A stretch of DNA of 64,000 bases from Acidobacteriaceae bacterium (GCA_019233755.1 JAFAMD010000025.1:143074-207073); one strand, 5' to 3'. Shown: positions 7,416-17,286, counted from the first letter of the stretch. Numbers and translations: made by a program. Notes: generated by a model not told the origin, from the sequence alone.

Positions 7416-9656
7416 TTATTGGGGTGAGATAAGAGTGGCCGGAGCACTGCCTGTTACACTCACATGCACAAGCGTCTGTCCGCCATATGTTTCGCACGTT
7501 GCTCCGCTCGTGGGGCAATTTAGCCCGGTCAGCGTGATGGTGGCCGGATTCTGAACCGTAACTGTGACGCTCCCCGTCGCCGCGCCAGTGCCATTCGGCC
7601 CGGCCGGCGTCCATTGAGCTACCACGCCGGATGCGTTGGTAGCCGCCCTGGTTTGTAGCAGCGTTGCGATGCTGCCTTCGTTCAGGCTTGCTATCGGAAG
7701 ATTGCTGATCGCCTCAAATTGATTGATCGTGGCTTGGATCGTGTCGATCACCAAAGAGCTGGTCCCGTTGTAGATCGAGAGATTGCTTTGATGGAACATG
7801 CTCGGAAATGCGTAATACCGCAGCATGTTCATCAACAGGTTCATGCTCTCGCTGGCGATGATTTGAGAGTAGGTCTGGTTGGTCGTGAAAAACGGTGGTC
7901 CGCCCGGACCGCCGACGCGCGAGATTCCGTTCGGCCCGTAGAAGTAGTTGTACTCATCGGGCTCGGATCCCGCCGCGCCTGACGTGCCCGTGTCGGTGTT
8001 GTAGAAAATGTTCGTCGCAAAGCGAGGAACCTCAAAAACGGCGGGATTTATGGCGTTTGGAATCCCCGTATTTGCGCTTGGGGGTGTCTGCCCCGGTTGC
8101 GACGCATCCGAGACCACATTCTTGAGACCATTAGCCACCGCCGCTGCAATGAAATTCGGATTCCCAAGGCCTGACACGTTCGGCGTCACCATGCTGGCGC
8201 TGTCGAAAGCCGAGCCCAGTCGCAGGCTGCCGCTATTAGCGGTTGCTACGTTCTGCGTGATCTCATACGCGGCCTGTGCCTGGGTCGCCGGCGTGCAAAC
8301 GCCGCTGTTCGGCACCGGATTGTAGCAGTCAAAGTTTTCGTGGTCGTACGTGTGACTCACCCAAAAGAAGTTTTGGGAAAGAGTCTTTGCTGCAGGCACC
8401 AGAGTGTCATTTCTGGGCTGGTATCCGCCGCTTCTCACCGTTCCAATGCCGTTGAACGCCAGTGTTAGTTTGACACCGGCAGTTTGTGGGTTGGCGTGTA
8501 GAGTATTTTGCCAGGTGGAGTGTGCCAGCAGGTCGGACCCAAGAATCCGGACGGTCGGACACTGACCTGAGTTGTCAAACGTCGGATCTGTCTGGAAGCC
8601 GGAAGGCACGCAGGATTGTGGAATAGCCGCATCGAAGAGATCGTCATCGATGAAAAGATCATCCACTTCGGGCGAAAGATAGATCTTTCTTCCTCCCACA
8701 AACATGCCTTTCGTTACCCAATTAAACAGTCCGTAGTTGAACGCCAGCGAATGCAGCAGAAACGGATTGTTGTCCATAGTCAGCGCGAGATACTGCTGTC
8801 CGGTAGCTGCGGTATGAATAGCGCCGACGGTGTAACTGGTCCCGTTGTAATTCGCTGATAATACCGGAATCGTCGTTTCGCCGGTCGCCGCTTCGGTTGT
8901 CGCGAAATACATGTACGCGTTTTCTACCGGGATGGTTGCGGTGGGTTGCAGATAGGAGAACGTGCTCGTCGCCAATGATTGCCCGGACGCCAGCGTGACG
9001 TTCACCGGAGCGGTACTCGTCGGGCTCGCGGATACGCCTGCATAGGTGAGCCCGTAGCGCGCTTCCGGCCAGGCATAATAGGCGAGCGTCCGCACGCCGA
9101 AGGCTGCAGTGAAATTGTCCATTGCCGCCCAATCCGCCGTGCTGAACGTGCTCTGACACACGCCGGATGAATTGCAATAGGCAAGATTTCCGATGCTCAA
9201 TACGATCCCGTAGTAATTTGCGTTCGTTGGGCTGGTATTGAATGTAGGAAGTGGACATGGAGTCGACGATAGCCGGCACACCGATAAGTACGAGTCGTAC
9301 GGGATCCCGATCTGATCCAGGAAGGCCTTTATCGCCGAATACGTAGGCTCCGTTCCATCGACACCGATGACTAACAGTTTCATCGTCTGCGGATCACTAA
9401 GGTGCTCACGTGCATGCTTCCATCCGCCTTTACGCGGAGTAAGGATCCTAGACAACGGGCCGGTCCTCATGTGCTGGCGATGAGGATTGGGGTCCGGACC
9501 CTCATCATCTGATCCATCGCTGTGGTGCCCGTTGCCACGGTCCCCTGGCTCCCGTGCTGACACCGGGCTTGTTTGCCAGAACAACAGGATAGTTGCCAGT
9601 CCAGCGGCGGCAAAAAGTCGCCTCCAAAGATGAGCTGGCAAGAACAGTCGACTCAT
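7416..9656 (-). CDS. Secreted NodB-type polysaccharide deacetylase, Agd3-like (copy B)
   Basis: 746 residues, colinear with copy A and very similar from the MKLLVIGVDGTEPTYSAI block to the end. It has a signal peptide (FAAAGLATILLFWQTSPVSA), a shorter Asp/His-rich linker, the NodB motifs EVDDLFIDDD and SHTYDHE, and the same C-terminal cysteine pair. Differences cluster in the acidic linker and in loops after the first NodB motif (ILGSDLLAHSTWQNTL against ISGSDLQTTANWETNL), which may tune surface binding or substrate length. Extracytoplasmic deacetylation of the exported polymer is inferred. It is the gene nearest the biosynthetic operon, 168 bp downstream of the membrane protein gene, with an agaggaggga Shine-Dalgarno. 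A tandem duplication produced copies A and B. Confidence 0.72.
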   Translation of the reverse strand: MSRLFLPAHLWRRLFAAAGLATILLFWQTSPVSAREPGDRGNGHHSDGSDDEGPDPNPHRQHMRTGPLSRILTPRKGGWKHAREHLSDPQTMKLLVIGVDGTEPTYSAIKAFLDQIGIPYDSYLSVCRLSSTPCPLPTFNTSPTNANYYGIVLSIGNLAYCNSSGVCQSTFSTADWAAMDNFTAAFGVRTLAYYAWPEARYGLTYAGVSASPTSTAPVNVTLASGQSLATSTFSYLQPTATIPVENAYMYFATTEAATGETTIPVLSANYNGTSYTVGAIHTAATGQQYLALTMDNNPFLLHSLAFNYGLFNWVTKGMFVGGRKIYLSPEVDDLFIDDDLFDAAIPQSCVPSGFQTDPTFDNSGQCPTVRILGSDLLAHSTWQNTLHANPQTAGVKLTLAFNGIGTVRSGGYQPRNDTLVPAAKTLSQNFFWVSHTYDHENFDCYNPVPNSGVCTPATQAQAAYEITQNVATANSGSLRLGSAFDSASMVTPNVSGLGNPNFIAAAVANGLKNVVSDASQPGQTPPSANTGIPNAINPAVFEVPRFATNIFYNTDTGTSGAAGSEPDEYNYFYGPNGISRVGGPGGPPFFTTNQTYSQIIASESMNLLMNMLRYYAFPSMFHQSNLSIYNGTSSLVIDTIQATINQFEAISNLPIASLNEGSIATLLQTRAATNASGVVAQWTPAGPNGTGAATGSVTVTVQNPATITLTGLNCPTSGATCETYGGQTLVHVSVTGSAPATLISPQ

Positions 9657-9824
9657 TCATTCCCTCCTCTTTTAGTGGCCTCAGAACGGCGCAGGATCAT
9701 TCGGTCGCGATGCGTAAGCACACCGCGCTTTCTGAAATCCAGCGAAACAAGTGAACCCCCAGCGAATTGAAAGAACCTGTGGTGAACCTCGACAGTCTCC
9801 ACTCGATGAGCTGGCTAAAGAGAC

Positions 9825-11336
9825 TCAGCTGGCGCCGCCGGCGCGAATCAAGTGATACACGACGAGGTTGTCGTCCTGATAGAACAGGAAAAGATTTTGA
9901 TGTGTTTTCGCATACGCGTCCAATAGTGCAGCGGCGCGGTATTCAAGCGATGCTCTCCCGATTGGAGAGCCATACAGATAAGCCGGCCAGTCCACACTAT
10001 CTGCTGGGGCGTACCGCCAGACGGCCGTCCGCAATCCGGGAAGCGAGCCGAGTGCAAGCGGGCGCCGCTCGACGAAGAAAAACACATCGGGACACTCATA
10101 AGGAAACTTGAATGCCGGGTTTGCAACCTGATCCGGCGTAAACGTCGAAATGAACTCGCTCAGGTCCAGATGCCAACCCCGCCCGTATGTGAACGGAAGT
10201 TCCTGGAATGGCGAGATCACCAGCCACTCCTTCGGGCGAAACTCATGCGCGATTCGTTCGCAGCTCCGGGCGGCGGATTCATATTCGAAAACTCTGCTTG
10301 CCGGTTTTTCCGTGTGCCATAGAACCACCAATCCCGCGACACTCACGGTGCCGGCGAGAGCAGCAACTCCCTGCAGCACACGGCTGCGACCCCATTGCGA
10401 CAACTGGGCCGCACCGGCAACCGCCACGCAAACCGCCAAGGCCGGCCACTCCCCGGGAGCGATCATCACAGCAGTCAAACCGGCCAGTAAACTGCTTTTC
10501 CGGTCCTCCACCCAGAGTGCAGCCGCGGCAAGCCAGTACACCATTGCTAGCGACTGGGGAAGCAGCTCTGTATTGCGGTAAGCGGCCGCAACAGCAATTG
10601 CCATGCAGACGATAAACGCGGCCAATAATGCAACCCGGCTGCGCCACAAGCGCCAAACGCAAAAGACGAAAAGCAACGCGAAAAGTGTGGCCCAGATGGG
10701 ACCGGTAAACCGGATCACGGCGGCCGAGTTCAATCCCGAGAACGAGACCAAAGGGGCAAGAAGCGCCACCGAGGCATCCGGCGTCCACCGTTGTCCTGAC
10801 GTCAAAGCCGAGAGTGAAACCGCCCGGGTGTAAGTATCCGAATAGTGGTAATGAACCTGCGAAAGGGCATTCGTTGCGTTCAGAACAAGTACGGCGAGCC
10901 CTGCAGTAAGGAGCAGCTTGCTGCGCCAGGATATGTTTATTCGGGCAAATGCGCCCGGCGAAGGCGCCTCACCCTGAGTGGGCCGCTCGTCTTCAAGCAG
11001 CGCAACCAGTGGGCGCCACAGACCGCGCGCCGCGTCACCGCGCGAAATCGACCGCAGGCGGTACGCATTTAACCCTCCCGCTACCGCCCAGACGATACAC
11101 AAGGAGACGAGCAAGCCAGGGCGGCACAACCGGAGTTTACCCAGAACCAGGCAAAGAATCTCTGCGGCAAACGATGCGCGCACAAATGCTCGCACCAGCC
11201 GCTGAACCGTTTCACTCGTCGACGAACCCCACCCCGCAACGATTCCCTGCCCCTCTGCCAGCAGCGGAGCCGCGACAAACACGAGCGCAAAGGCGAGTAG
11301 CACCCGAGCCAATTCAAGCAACGAATCTAAGTTCAT
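9825..11336 (-). CDS. Polytopic inner-membrane protein of Pel-like cluster, unknown function
   Basis: 503 residues with about ten or more hydrophobic helices (for example LLAFALVFVAAPLLA, LLTAGLAVLVLNATNAL, ALLAAFIVCMAIAVAAA) and a soluble C-terminal domain from about residue 350 (EKPASRVFEYESAARSCERI, then LVISPFQELPFTYGRGWH). The layout is like GT39/GT-C-type transferases or polymerases, but I see no diagnostic motif. Its ATG overlaps the pelG-like stop by 4 bp, so it is translationally coupled and surely part of the exopolysaccharide operon. It occupies the place that PelE or another accessory membrane component would take in known pel operons; sequence similarity to PelE is not evident. 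Confidence 0.6.
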   Translation of the reverse strand: MNLDSLLELARVLLAFALVFVAAPLLAEGQGIVAGWGSSTSETVQRLVRAFVRASFAAEILCLVLGKLRLCRPGLLVSLCIVWAVAGGLNAYRLRSISRGDAARGLWRPLVALLEDERPTQGEAPSPGAFARINISWRSKLLLTAGLAVLVLNATNALSQVHYHYSDTYTRAVSLSALTSGQRWTPDASVALLAPLVSFSGLNSAAVIRFTGPIWATLFALLFVFCVWRLWRSRVALLAAFIVCMAIAVAAAYRNTELLPQSLAMVYWLAAAALWVEDRKSSLLAGLTAVMIAPGEWPALAVCVAVAGAAQLSQWGRSRVLQGVAALAGTVSVAGLVVLWHTEKPASRVFEYESAARSCERIAHEFRPKEWLVISPFQELPFTYGRGWHLDLSEFISTFTPDQVANPAFKFPYECPDVFFFVERRPLALGSLPGLRTAVWRYAPADSVDWPAYLYGSPIGRASLEYRAAALLDAYAKTHQNLFLFYQDDNLVVYHLIRAGGAS

Positions 11337-12850
11337 ACGCTGGCCGCAAAGTAGTGATAGTCGAAATTGTTAAACAACCGTCTGCAGAACCAGCCCGATA
11401 TGCAGACGAGCGCCGCGCTTCCGATATCGAATCCCACAATCGCGAGATCGTAGGAAAACAATCGCGAAAGCACATAGCCTGCGCAGATATCGGACAGCAG
11501 CGCCCACGCCACCGAGGTTAGTACGTAGGTAGGCCGCGAAAGTGCGAATAGCAACGCGATGTTCCAGAGCCCGACGGCCAGTAGCGGTATTCCGATCAAA
11601 CCCAATAGAACGACGCGAAACAGCATCATGGCTTCAAGCGCGTGAATCTGTTTGACCGTGAATACTACGCCAACAGACGAAATTACAAAAAGAATCCCAA
11701 ACACAGCGATTTGCTGGTTATAAAACGACTTGATCGCATCCACCATTTTTCGCCTGGCGGTAATCTGAAAATGCATCTCCTTCTGGGTAACTATGCGATA
11801 GAACCTGACTAAACCGATATGTACCCACCCCACCTGCACGATGAATGCAAACAGGCACATATCAAGCGATGTTTCGTAATCGCCTCGGAACTGAAAAGGT
11901 AGCGACGAGGTTTCTGTAGCAGCGCTCCAGGCAATCATCCGGTCTGCGAAGAGATAAGCGTAATAGAGCAGGCCGTATATAAAGTATGGCCACAACATGT
12001 AAACCAGCCGGCCGGGCGAGGGCAGTTGCGATAGGCAGGCTGATCCGCGCCGTAGCTTCCGGAATCGGAACGCCGTTGAGGCAATGCAAATGCCCGTGGC
12101 GGCAAAGATACCCGTTATCTGGGACGGCAACAGCGGTGCGCGCAGCACCAGGTGCAGCACGATAACCAGAGCTGTGCCAAGCGCGGTAGCGAGCGCCACC
12201 AGTAGTTCGCCGTCCAGTACATACAGGATTCCGCTTATCAGCAGGTAAGCACCGATACCTACATGAAACGCTGCACACCAGCTCAGAATTGTGAAGGGCA
12301 GCCATCCAAAATATAAGTTTGCGGCAAACCCGGCGGCGACACAGGCAAGCAGCGCAAAACACCCTGCCTTCATAAACAACCAGCAGACACTCGAGCACAG
12401 GCCCCAGTCGCGGTTTTCCTTATAGAAATGGGCTTGCCGGCCGATGATTTGAAGGAAGCCTCCGGTTACCGCGAAGCTTGCAACCGTCGCCATCGCAATC
12501 GCCGCTGCCTGATTCGCGGACATGCTCCCGCCCCAAAGGGAGACTTTGAAGAAAAGCACCGCCAGGCAACAGCACAGCAGCGGAAGCGCAAAGGCGACGC
12601 CCTTCAGATAACCTCGAACGGTTCCCGGCTGCGTGACCGTTGTCGGTGCGATCGCCTTCTGTTCCTGAGCCACGGGAAGGTATTCTTCCGCCATCTCCCA
12701 GATGTTCCGAAACCCGTAGCGCGAGCGGCACACGTTCCCCGTAAGGCCGTCGGCCTCCATCCGGACCACCAGGTCGCGTACATCAAGGGGGGGAGCCCAG
12801 CTTGATTCGCTAGACGGCGGCAGTATGCATTTGGGCAGTGCGTCTTCCAT
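11333..12850 (-). CDS. pelG: PelG-like polysaccharide translocation membrane protein
   Basis: 505 residues. A soluble N-terminal stretch of about 95 residues (DVRDLVVRMEADGLTG...) precedes about 12 membrane helices. The segment WPYFIYGLLYYAYLFADRMI followed by AWS matches the conserved core of PelG, a MOP-superfamily-like protein that works with PelF in polymer synthesis and transport across the inner membrane. The ATG lies inside the pelF-like gene (41-bp overlap) and the stop overlaps the next ATG by 4 bp, so expression is coupled. The N-terminal extension is longer than I would expect for a bare transporter. Assignment rests on this motif, the topology and the direct pelF neighbour. Confidence 0.75.
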   Translation of the reverse strand: MEDALPKCILPPSSESSWAPPLDVRDLVVRMEADGLTGNVCRSRYGFRNIWEMAEEYLPVAQEQKAIAPTTVTQPGTVRGYLKGVAFALPLLCCCLAVLFFKVSLWGGSMSANQAAAIAMATVASFAVTGGFLQIIGRQAHFYKENRDWGLCSSVCWLFMKAGCFALLACVAAGFAANLYFGWLPFTILSWCAAFHVGIGAYLLISGILYVLDGELLVALATALGTALVIVLHLVLRAPLLPSQITGIFAATGICIASTAFRFRKLRRGSACLSQLPSPGRLVYMLWPYFIYGLLYYAYLFADRMIAWSAATETSSLPFQFRGDYETSLDMCLFAFIVQVGWVHIGLVRFYRIVTQKEMHFQITARRKMVDAIKSFYNQQIAVFGILFVISSVGVVFTVKQIHALEAMMLFRVVLLGLIGIPLLAVGLWNIALLFALSRPTYVLTSVAWALLSDICAGYVLSRLFSYDLAIVGFDIGSAALVCISGWFCRRLFNNFDYHYFAASV

Positions 12851-14303
12851 GGAGTAAAGAAGTGTAAAGGTCGGAAAATCGACCTACTGCTTTTTCGGTT
12901 GTATAGAGCGAGTACGCGCGCTGAAGGGCCGACCTGGCCAGCGATTTTCGGTACTCGAACGCCGCATCCTCACCTTCGAGCAGCGTTAACAAGGCACGCG
13001 CCAGACTGTCGGGATCTGCCGGCGGCACGACAATGCCAGTACCTCCCAACATCTCGGAAATGTTGCCCACGTCCGTGCTGACGATGGGCCGCTCACAGAA
13101 CATCGCCTCAATGATGCTGTAAGGCATGCCCTCCGATATGCTCGGCAGGCAGAAGATGTCTGCGTCTGACAACGCTTCCGCGGCATCCTTCGTCGCGCCG
13201 AATTCCACCGCTGTCTTCAATCCGTGCTCGGCGATGATGTTAAGGCAGCCCTCATAATATTCCCGGTCGACAACTTCACCTAGAATGCGGAACAGCACCG
13301 CCGGGACGCGTGCCCGGACAATGGCTGCCGCTCGCAACAGAAATTCGATTCCCTTTAGGTGGTACACCCGCGCCAGCGTCAGAACGACGGGCCTCTCGTT
13401 CGGTGGCCGCGGTTTCGGACGGAAGCGGTCTGCATCTGTTCCGTTTGGAGTGATGACAATTTTCGCTTCCTGGGCGCCCAGCTTGATTTGCCATCCGCGA
13501 TTGAAATTTCCAAGCGCCGTTACCCGGTCGGCAAAGTGATAGTTCATCCTTACTACGGCCTCATGGAAAGCCAGAAGAAACCGCCGGCACGCTTCACTGT
13601 AGCCTGACCGCATCAGCGACAGGTACAACTCACGTAGATAGATACCGTGTTCGGTAACTATAAGAGGGCTGCCGTACTGCAGCTTGTTAAGAACCCCGGG
13701 TACGCACGCTAAGCCGGCCATTGAGCTGTGAGTTATATCGGCGTTAGGAAGCGTTCCTGCCAACAGGCCGCAGAAACGCTGCATCCAGCGCATGCATGTA
13801 GTCGCTTCATGTATGGTCAGGTACGAGCCGGCGAGCGACGCGGTTCTGCAAAGCTGTAGAAATACTTCCCAGGCTTCGGGGGAAGTCATCGTCTTCTTGT
13901 AATCGAATTGCTGGAAATACAAATGCAAAGCGAGCAAGGCGTTTCCCAGTCTTTGCGGACGCCTGCCTCCTTCGAGAATGCAGTTCAACGCATCCGCGAA
14001 ACCCGTCAGGAATTCATTGCGCACCGCTTCGGGAGTCGTCCGGGCTTTGCGTTGGTACGTCTCCGACAACGAGCCGCCTTGACAACCTGGTTCCTCCGTT
14101 CCCCAGAGCGCGACTGAGTTGATCCCCATGATATTGGAATGAATCGGAAATATTGGCTTCTTGTTCGGCGCATGAGTAATGGCAAACAGCCGGAAATCGA
14201 CATCCGGTAAGCCGCGGACCAACTGGTCACACCAGACGCTCACGCCGCCTGTGTAGTACGGATAGGTTCCCTCCGTGCACATTAAAACCGAAGTGCGGGC
14301 CAT
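12810..14303 (-). CDS. pelF: PelF-like family 4 glycosyltransferase
   Basis: 497 residues. The N-terminus, LMCTEGTYPYYTGGVSVWCD then QLVRGLPDVDFRLFAI, is the signature of the PelF/DUF3492 N-terminal domain. The C-terminal half is a GT-B/GT4 domain: VVLTLARVYHLKGIEFLLRA, RILGEV, ALSDADIFCLPS, and the EX7E motif in SEGMPYSIIEAM. In Pseudomonas, PelF is the cytosolic UDP-sugar-using polymerase of the GalNAc-rich Pel polysaccharide. Acceptor and donor here are inferred only. It overlaps the HlyD gene by 22 bp at its start and the pelG-like gene by 41 bp at its end. Confidence 0.88.
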   Translation of the reverse strand: MARTSVLMCTEGTYPYYTGGVSVWCDQLVRGLPDVDFRLFAITHAPNKKPIFPIHSNIMGINSVALWGTEEPGCQGGSLSETYQRKARTTPEAVRNEFLTGFADALNCILEGGRRPQRLGNALLALHLYFQQFDYKKTMTSPEAWEVFLQLCRTASLAGSYLTIHEATTCMRWMQRFCGLLAGTLPNADITHSSMAGLACVPGVLNKLQYGSPLIVTEHGIYLRELYLSLMRSGYSEACRRFLLAFHEAVVRMNYHFADRVTALGNFNRGWQIKLGAQEAKIVITPNGTDADRFRPKPRPPNERPVVLTLARVYHLKGIEFLLRAAAIVRARVPAVLFRILGEVVDREYYEGCLNIIAEHGLKTAVEFGATKDAAEALSDADIFCLPSISEGMPYSIIEAMFCERPIVSTDVGNISEMLGGTGIVVPPADPDSLARALLTLLEGEDAAFEYRKSLARSALQRAYSLYTTEKAVGRFSDLYTSLLHGRRTAQMHTAAV

Positions 14304-15415
14304 TTCGCCTCCGTGCGAAACTCCACTTCACCGCCCAACCCGGCCAGAATCGACGATGGAGCCGGATTCGGCACTGTTACTCGAATCGTGTAAGCCGAGT
14401 TGTCTTGTGAAGGAGCGAGCGTTATATCGGAGATGACAGCGGGGAGCAACGTTGGCGGTTCAGTGGGCACGTGAACCGTGACGCTGTCTCCACGTTGAAA
14501 ATTACGGGCTAACCCCGCCCCTACCGGAACGTCGAAATCCAGTTGATCTAACTGCGCGATTTGAACCAGCGGAATTCCCGACGGAATCAGGTCACCAACG
14601 CTCACCATTGTCTTGATAACGGTGCCGGAAACCGTTGAGGTAATCTTCTGTGCGTCGCGCCGCGCGCTCGCTATGCGCAATGCTTCCGCCGCTTCACGCA
14701 GATCCATATTCACTTCCATGGACGGAGACGCAAAGCCATGCGTATTTTGAACTCTTGCCGCCGCCACATGTACTTCTTCCTCCAGGCGCGATAAGTGTTC
14801 GCGCTCGGCTCGCAGGTTCCGTAGTTCTTGGTCCTGAATCCTCTTCGCCTGCTCTAGCTCGGCATCCGTAGCGAGTTGCTGCGAAGCCAGTCGTTGCATC
14901 TCGTCGAACTTCGCGGTCGCATCATCGTAGGCACGCTGAGCCGGCTCGAGAGAGTATCCCGCTAGCCGCTCCTTCGCGGCATTGTAAGCACGCATGGCCT
15001 CCTGCGATTCAGCGTTGGTATTTCCCGCCGGATCAGATCCGGTAGTCCGCGACCGCCATCGCTGCTGTACATCTTCGTACCGGACTTTCGCACGTTCGTA
15101 CTCGAGTTCGAACTCCGGATCATCAAGTGTAAGAATCGCATCGCCGGCCTTCACCTTCATTCCGGCCTTCACGTTCATGGCGACTACTTGGCCTGGAAAC
15201 TCAGAGCTGATTGTCGCCATGACGTGGGGTCGGATGCTGGCGGGCAGAACTATGTTTGTCTGGTGTTGTATCTTTTCCGATACTGTTCGAGATACCGAGC
15301 CCGACAATGCCAGGGAAATTCCGCAGATAACAATAAGTCCCGCGGCGATCATGCTCAGTCGCCTTGTGCGTGAATACTTAGTTCTTACAGGCGTGGATTC
15401 GGTTACTTCTAACAT
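14282..15415 (-). CDS. HlyD-type membrane fusion (periplasmic adaptor) protein
   Basis: 377 residues. One N-terminal membrane helix (MIAAGLIVICGISLALSGSV) is followed by a biotinyl-lipoyl-like half (ISSEFPGQVVAMNVKAGMKV then KAGDAILTLDD), a long coiled coil (about 100-215), the second lipoyl half (SGTVIKTMVSVGDLIPSGIP) and a beta-barrel domain. The family bridges inner-membrane machinery to a TolC-type channel. No ABC transporter or RND pump is encoded nearby, so here the adaptor most likely serves the Pel-like inner-membrane complex together with the TolC-TonB protein just upstream. That role is carried by PelB/PelC in Pseudomonas, neither of which is seen here. Confidence 0.88.
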   Translation of the reverse strand: MLEVTESTPVRTKYSRTRRLSMIAAGLIVICGISLALSGSVSRTVSEKIQHQTNIVLPASIRPHVMATISSEFPGQVVAMNVKAGMKVKAGDAILTLDDPEFELEYERAKVRYEDVQQRWRSRTTGSDPAGNTNAESQEAMRAYNAAKERLAGYSLEPAQRAYDDATAKFDEMQRLASQQLATDAELEQAKRIQDQELRNLRAEREHLSRLEEEVHVAAARVQNTHGFASPSMEVNMDLREAAEALRIASARRDAQKITSTVSGTVIKTMVSVGDLIPSGIPLVQIAQLDQLDFDVPVGAGLARNFQRGDSVTVHVPTEPPTLLPAVISDITLAPSQDNSAYTIRVTVPNPAPSSILAGLGGEVEFRTEAKWPALRF

Positions 15416-15462
15416 GGGTAGTCCTTCTCATTCAGTTCAATACACGCACTTGCAGCTTCCAC

Positions 15463-17286
15463 TCATGTCGTGGGGTGCAGGACAAACGCAATCGTGTGAT
15501 CGCACGGGATGTTCTTGCCATTCAGCTTCGCAGGCGTAAACGTCCATTGCCTTGCGGCCGCAATTGCCTCCGCCGTGAGGGCGCCGCTTACGTGCTCGCT
15601 TGCGGTCCGCACCTGCGCGTCAGTGACGCGTCCGTGTTCATCGATTCGAACTTGTATGTCGATCTCGGTTACCCCATAGGTTGGGATGCCATGAGTGTGC
15701 CCGAACGACGGCAGCGTTCGACTCAAGGGCTGGGGTGGAATATAAGAAGGCGCAGGCGTCGGCGGAATCGAACCAGGGGGCGTAGTGACCCTGGGCAAAC
15801 CGGCGCCCGTTATAGGAGCTGAGCCGCGGCTTGAGTTCACCCATACTGCTGGCCTCGGGAGTAGCTTCTCACTCATCAGGGAAGCCGGAACAAAGCCGGG
15901 CGTTATCGTCGGCACTGTCACAGCCGGAGGCGGTGCCAGGAGCGCGCTCTCGACATGACTCGGGCCGGCGTGATCTGTTCGAGCCAGCAGACTCGATTTT
16001 TCCAGCTTCTGCGGGTCGCACAAAGCCAACACCATGAACGCGCTCTGCTGCCACTCAAGTTCAACACGGGCCGATGCGGCTTCGGCGCGCACTGCATCAC
16101 GCGATGCCCATAGTTCGTCGTTTGTCGATTGAAGGCCGGCTGTTGCGCGTTGAATCGTTAACTGCTCCAGTTCGTCGGCGAGTGTTTGCCTCTTCTGGGC
16201 CACCCGCAGCCGCGCGGCCGAAAGGATTGCCCGCTGTTTGTTGTCCTCGATATCGCGACGCACTACGAGCTTCAGATCATCCGCATCGTGCTGCAAATTC
16301 TTGAACCTTGCCTGCAAATACGCGTTGGTTGCCTCCACATCTCCGATGTGTCGCAGCGAAATGTAAAAGGCCGTATCCAGGTGCAGGACGTTTCCCCCTG
16401 CCAGGTAAGGGGTTACACCTTGCGGCAACCCTTTCTCTGAATTCCATAGGTACGAATAGCCGGCCGACAGCGATTCGAAATGAAATTTATGCTTTGCCGG
16501 CGCTACCGAAAGCTCGCCGAGATGTTCGCTTATAGTCTTGAAGTCTTCATTCGAACTGAGCGCCGCGTTGAGCAACTGCTCGGACTCCGGAAGGTCCTCG
16601 CCCACTGCGATCTGCCTCAGATCGTCGGTGGCGATCTCCACTTTGTTGGCCATGCCGTCGCGGCCCACAAGCCGTACCAGAGCCAACTTCGCGGCGTCTG
16701 TCTGGGCCCTCGCCTCCACGCAGTCGCTTTCGAGCGCCGTGAGATCCTGCTCGAAGCGAACTACGTCTAATTTTGTGATCCGGTTGAAGGAAACCAACGT
16801 TTGTACCTTCTGGCGATCTGCGATTCTTTTTCCCCAGAGATCGCAGTTGTGCTTTCTCAGATCCTGCGCTTCAGCCAGGTTGAAGAACTGGCTCGTAACG
16901 TTTACTTCGGCGTTGACCCGATTACGAGCATGGCCTATCTCTGCCTGAATCAGGCCCATTCGCGCCAGTTCTACGTTTACGGGAGAAGGCGCGGTTCGCT
17001 TGTTGACGGAAAAGCTGCCCCCGATGCTTGTCGCCAGCAGCAACGGATTGGAGAAGCTCCATATGCTGAACTGCGGTCGGAATTCGACTCGCGTCTTGTT
17101 CAGCGCTTCGAGCATGGCCAGTTCGAGCCGCGCGTTTTGAACTGAGGTATCGTCCATATCCACCTTGGCAACCGCCATGCGCAACGCGTCGCTCAGATGC
17201 CATGCGCCGTTAGGATCGGCGGATTTGACGATCGCCGCAAATAAAAGTACGACAGTAATCGCCAGGAGCGTTCGTAGTCGTAACAT
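15463..17286 (-). CDS. TolC-like outer-membrane factor with C-terminal TonB-like domain
   Basis: 607 residues. A signal peptide (LLAITVVLLFAAIVKSA) leads into an outer-membrane-efflux type region to about residue 420: long helices with heptad pattern, separated by short strand regions. A Pro/Ser/Thr-rich linker follows (about 450-530, PPGSIPPTPAPSYIPPQPLS). The last 75 residues form a TonB C-terminal domain: EIDIQVRIDEHGRVTDAQV, then EAIAAARQWTFTPAKLNGK. TonB domains normally sit on inner-membrane-anchored proteins and push into the periplasm; fusion to a TolC-like channel is unusual. It may bind a peptidoglycan- or receptor-side partner, or span the periplasm. It is 47 bp upstream of the HlyD gene in the same operon. 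Confidence 0.8.
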   Translation of the reverse strand: MLRLRTLLAITVVLLFAAIVKSADPNGAWHLSDALRMAVAKVDMDDTSVQNARLELAMLEALNKTRVEFRPQFSIWSFSNPLLLATSIGGSFSVNKRTAPSPVNVELARMGLIQAEIGHARNRVNAEVNVTSQFFNLAEAQDLRKHNCDLWGKRIADRQKVQTLVSFNRITKLDVVRFEQDLTALESDCVEARAQTDAAKLALVRLVGRDGMANKVEIATDDLRQIAVGEDLPESEQLLNAALSSNEDFKTISEHLGELSVAPAKHKFHFESLSAGYSYLWNSEKGLPQGVTPYLAGGNVLHLDTAFYISLRHIGDVEATNAYLQARFKNLQHDADDLKLVVRRDIEDNKQRAILSAARLRVAQKRQTLADELEQLTIQRATAGLQSTNDELWASRDAVRAEAASARVELEWQQSAFMVLALCDPQKLEKSSLLARTDHAGPSHVESALLAPPPAVTVPTITPGFVPASLMSEKLLPRPAVWVNSSRGSAPITGAGLPRVTTPPGSIPPTPAPSYIPPQPLSRTLPSFGHTHGIPTYGVTEIDIQVRIDEHGRVTDAQVRTASEHVSGALTAEAIAAARQWTFTPAKLNGKNIPCDHTIAFVLHPTT

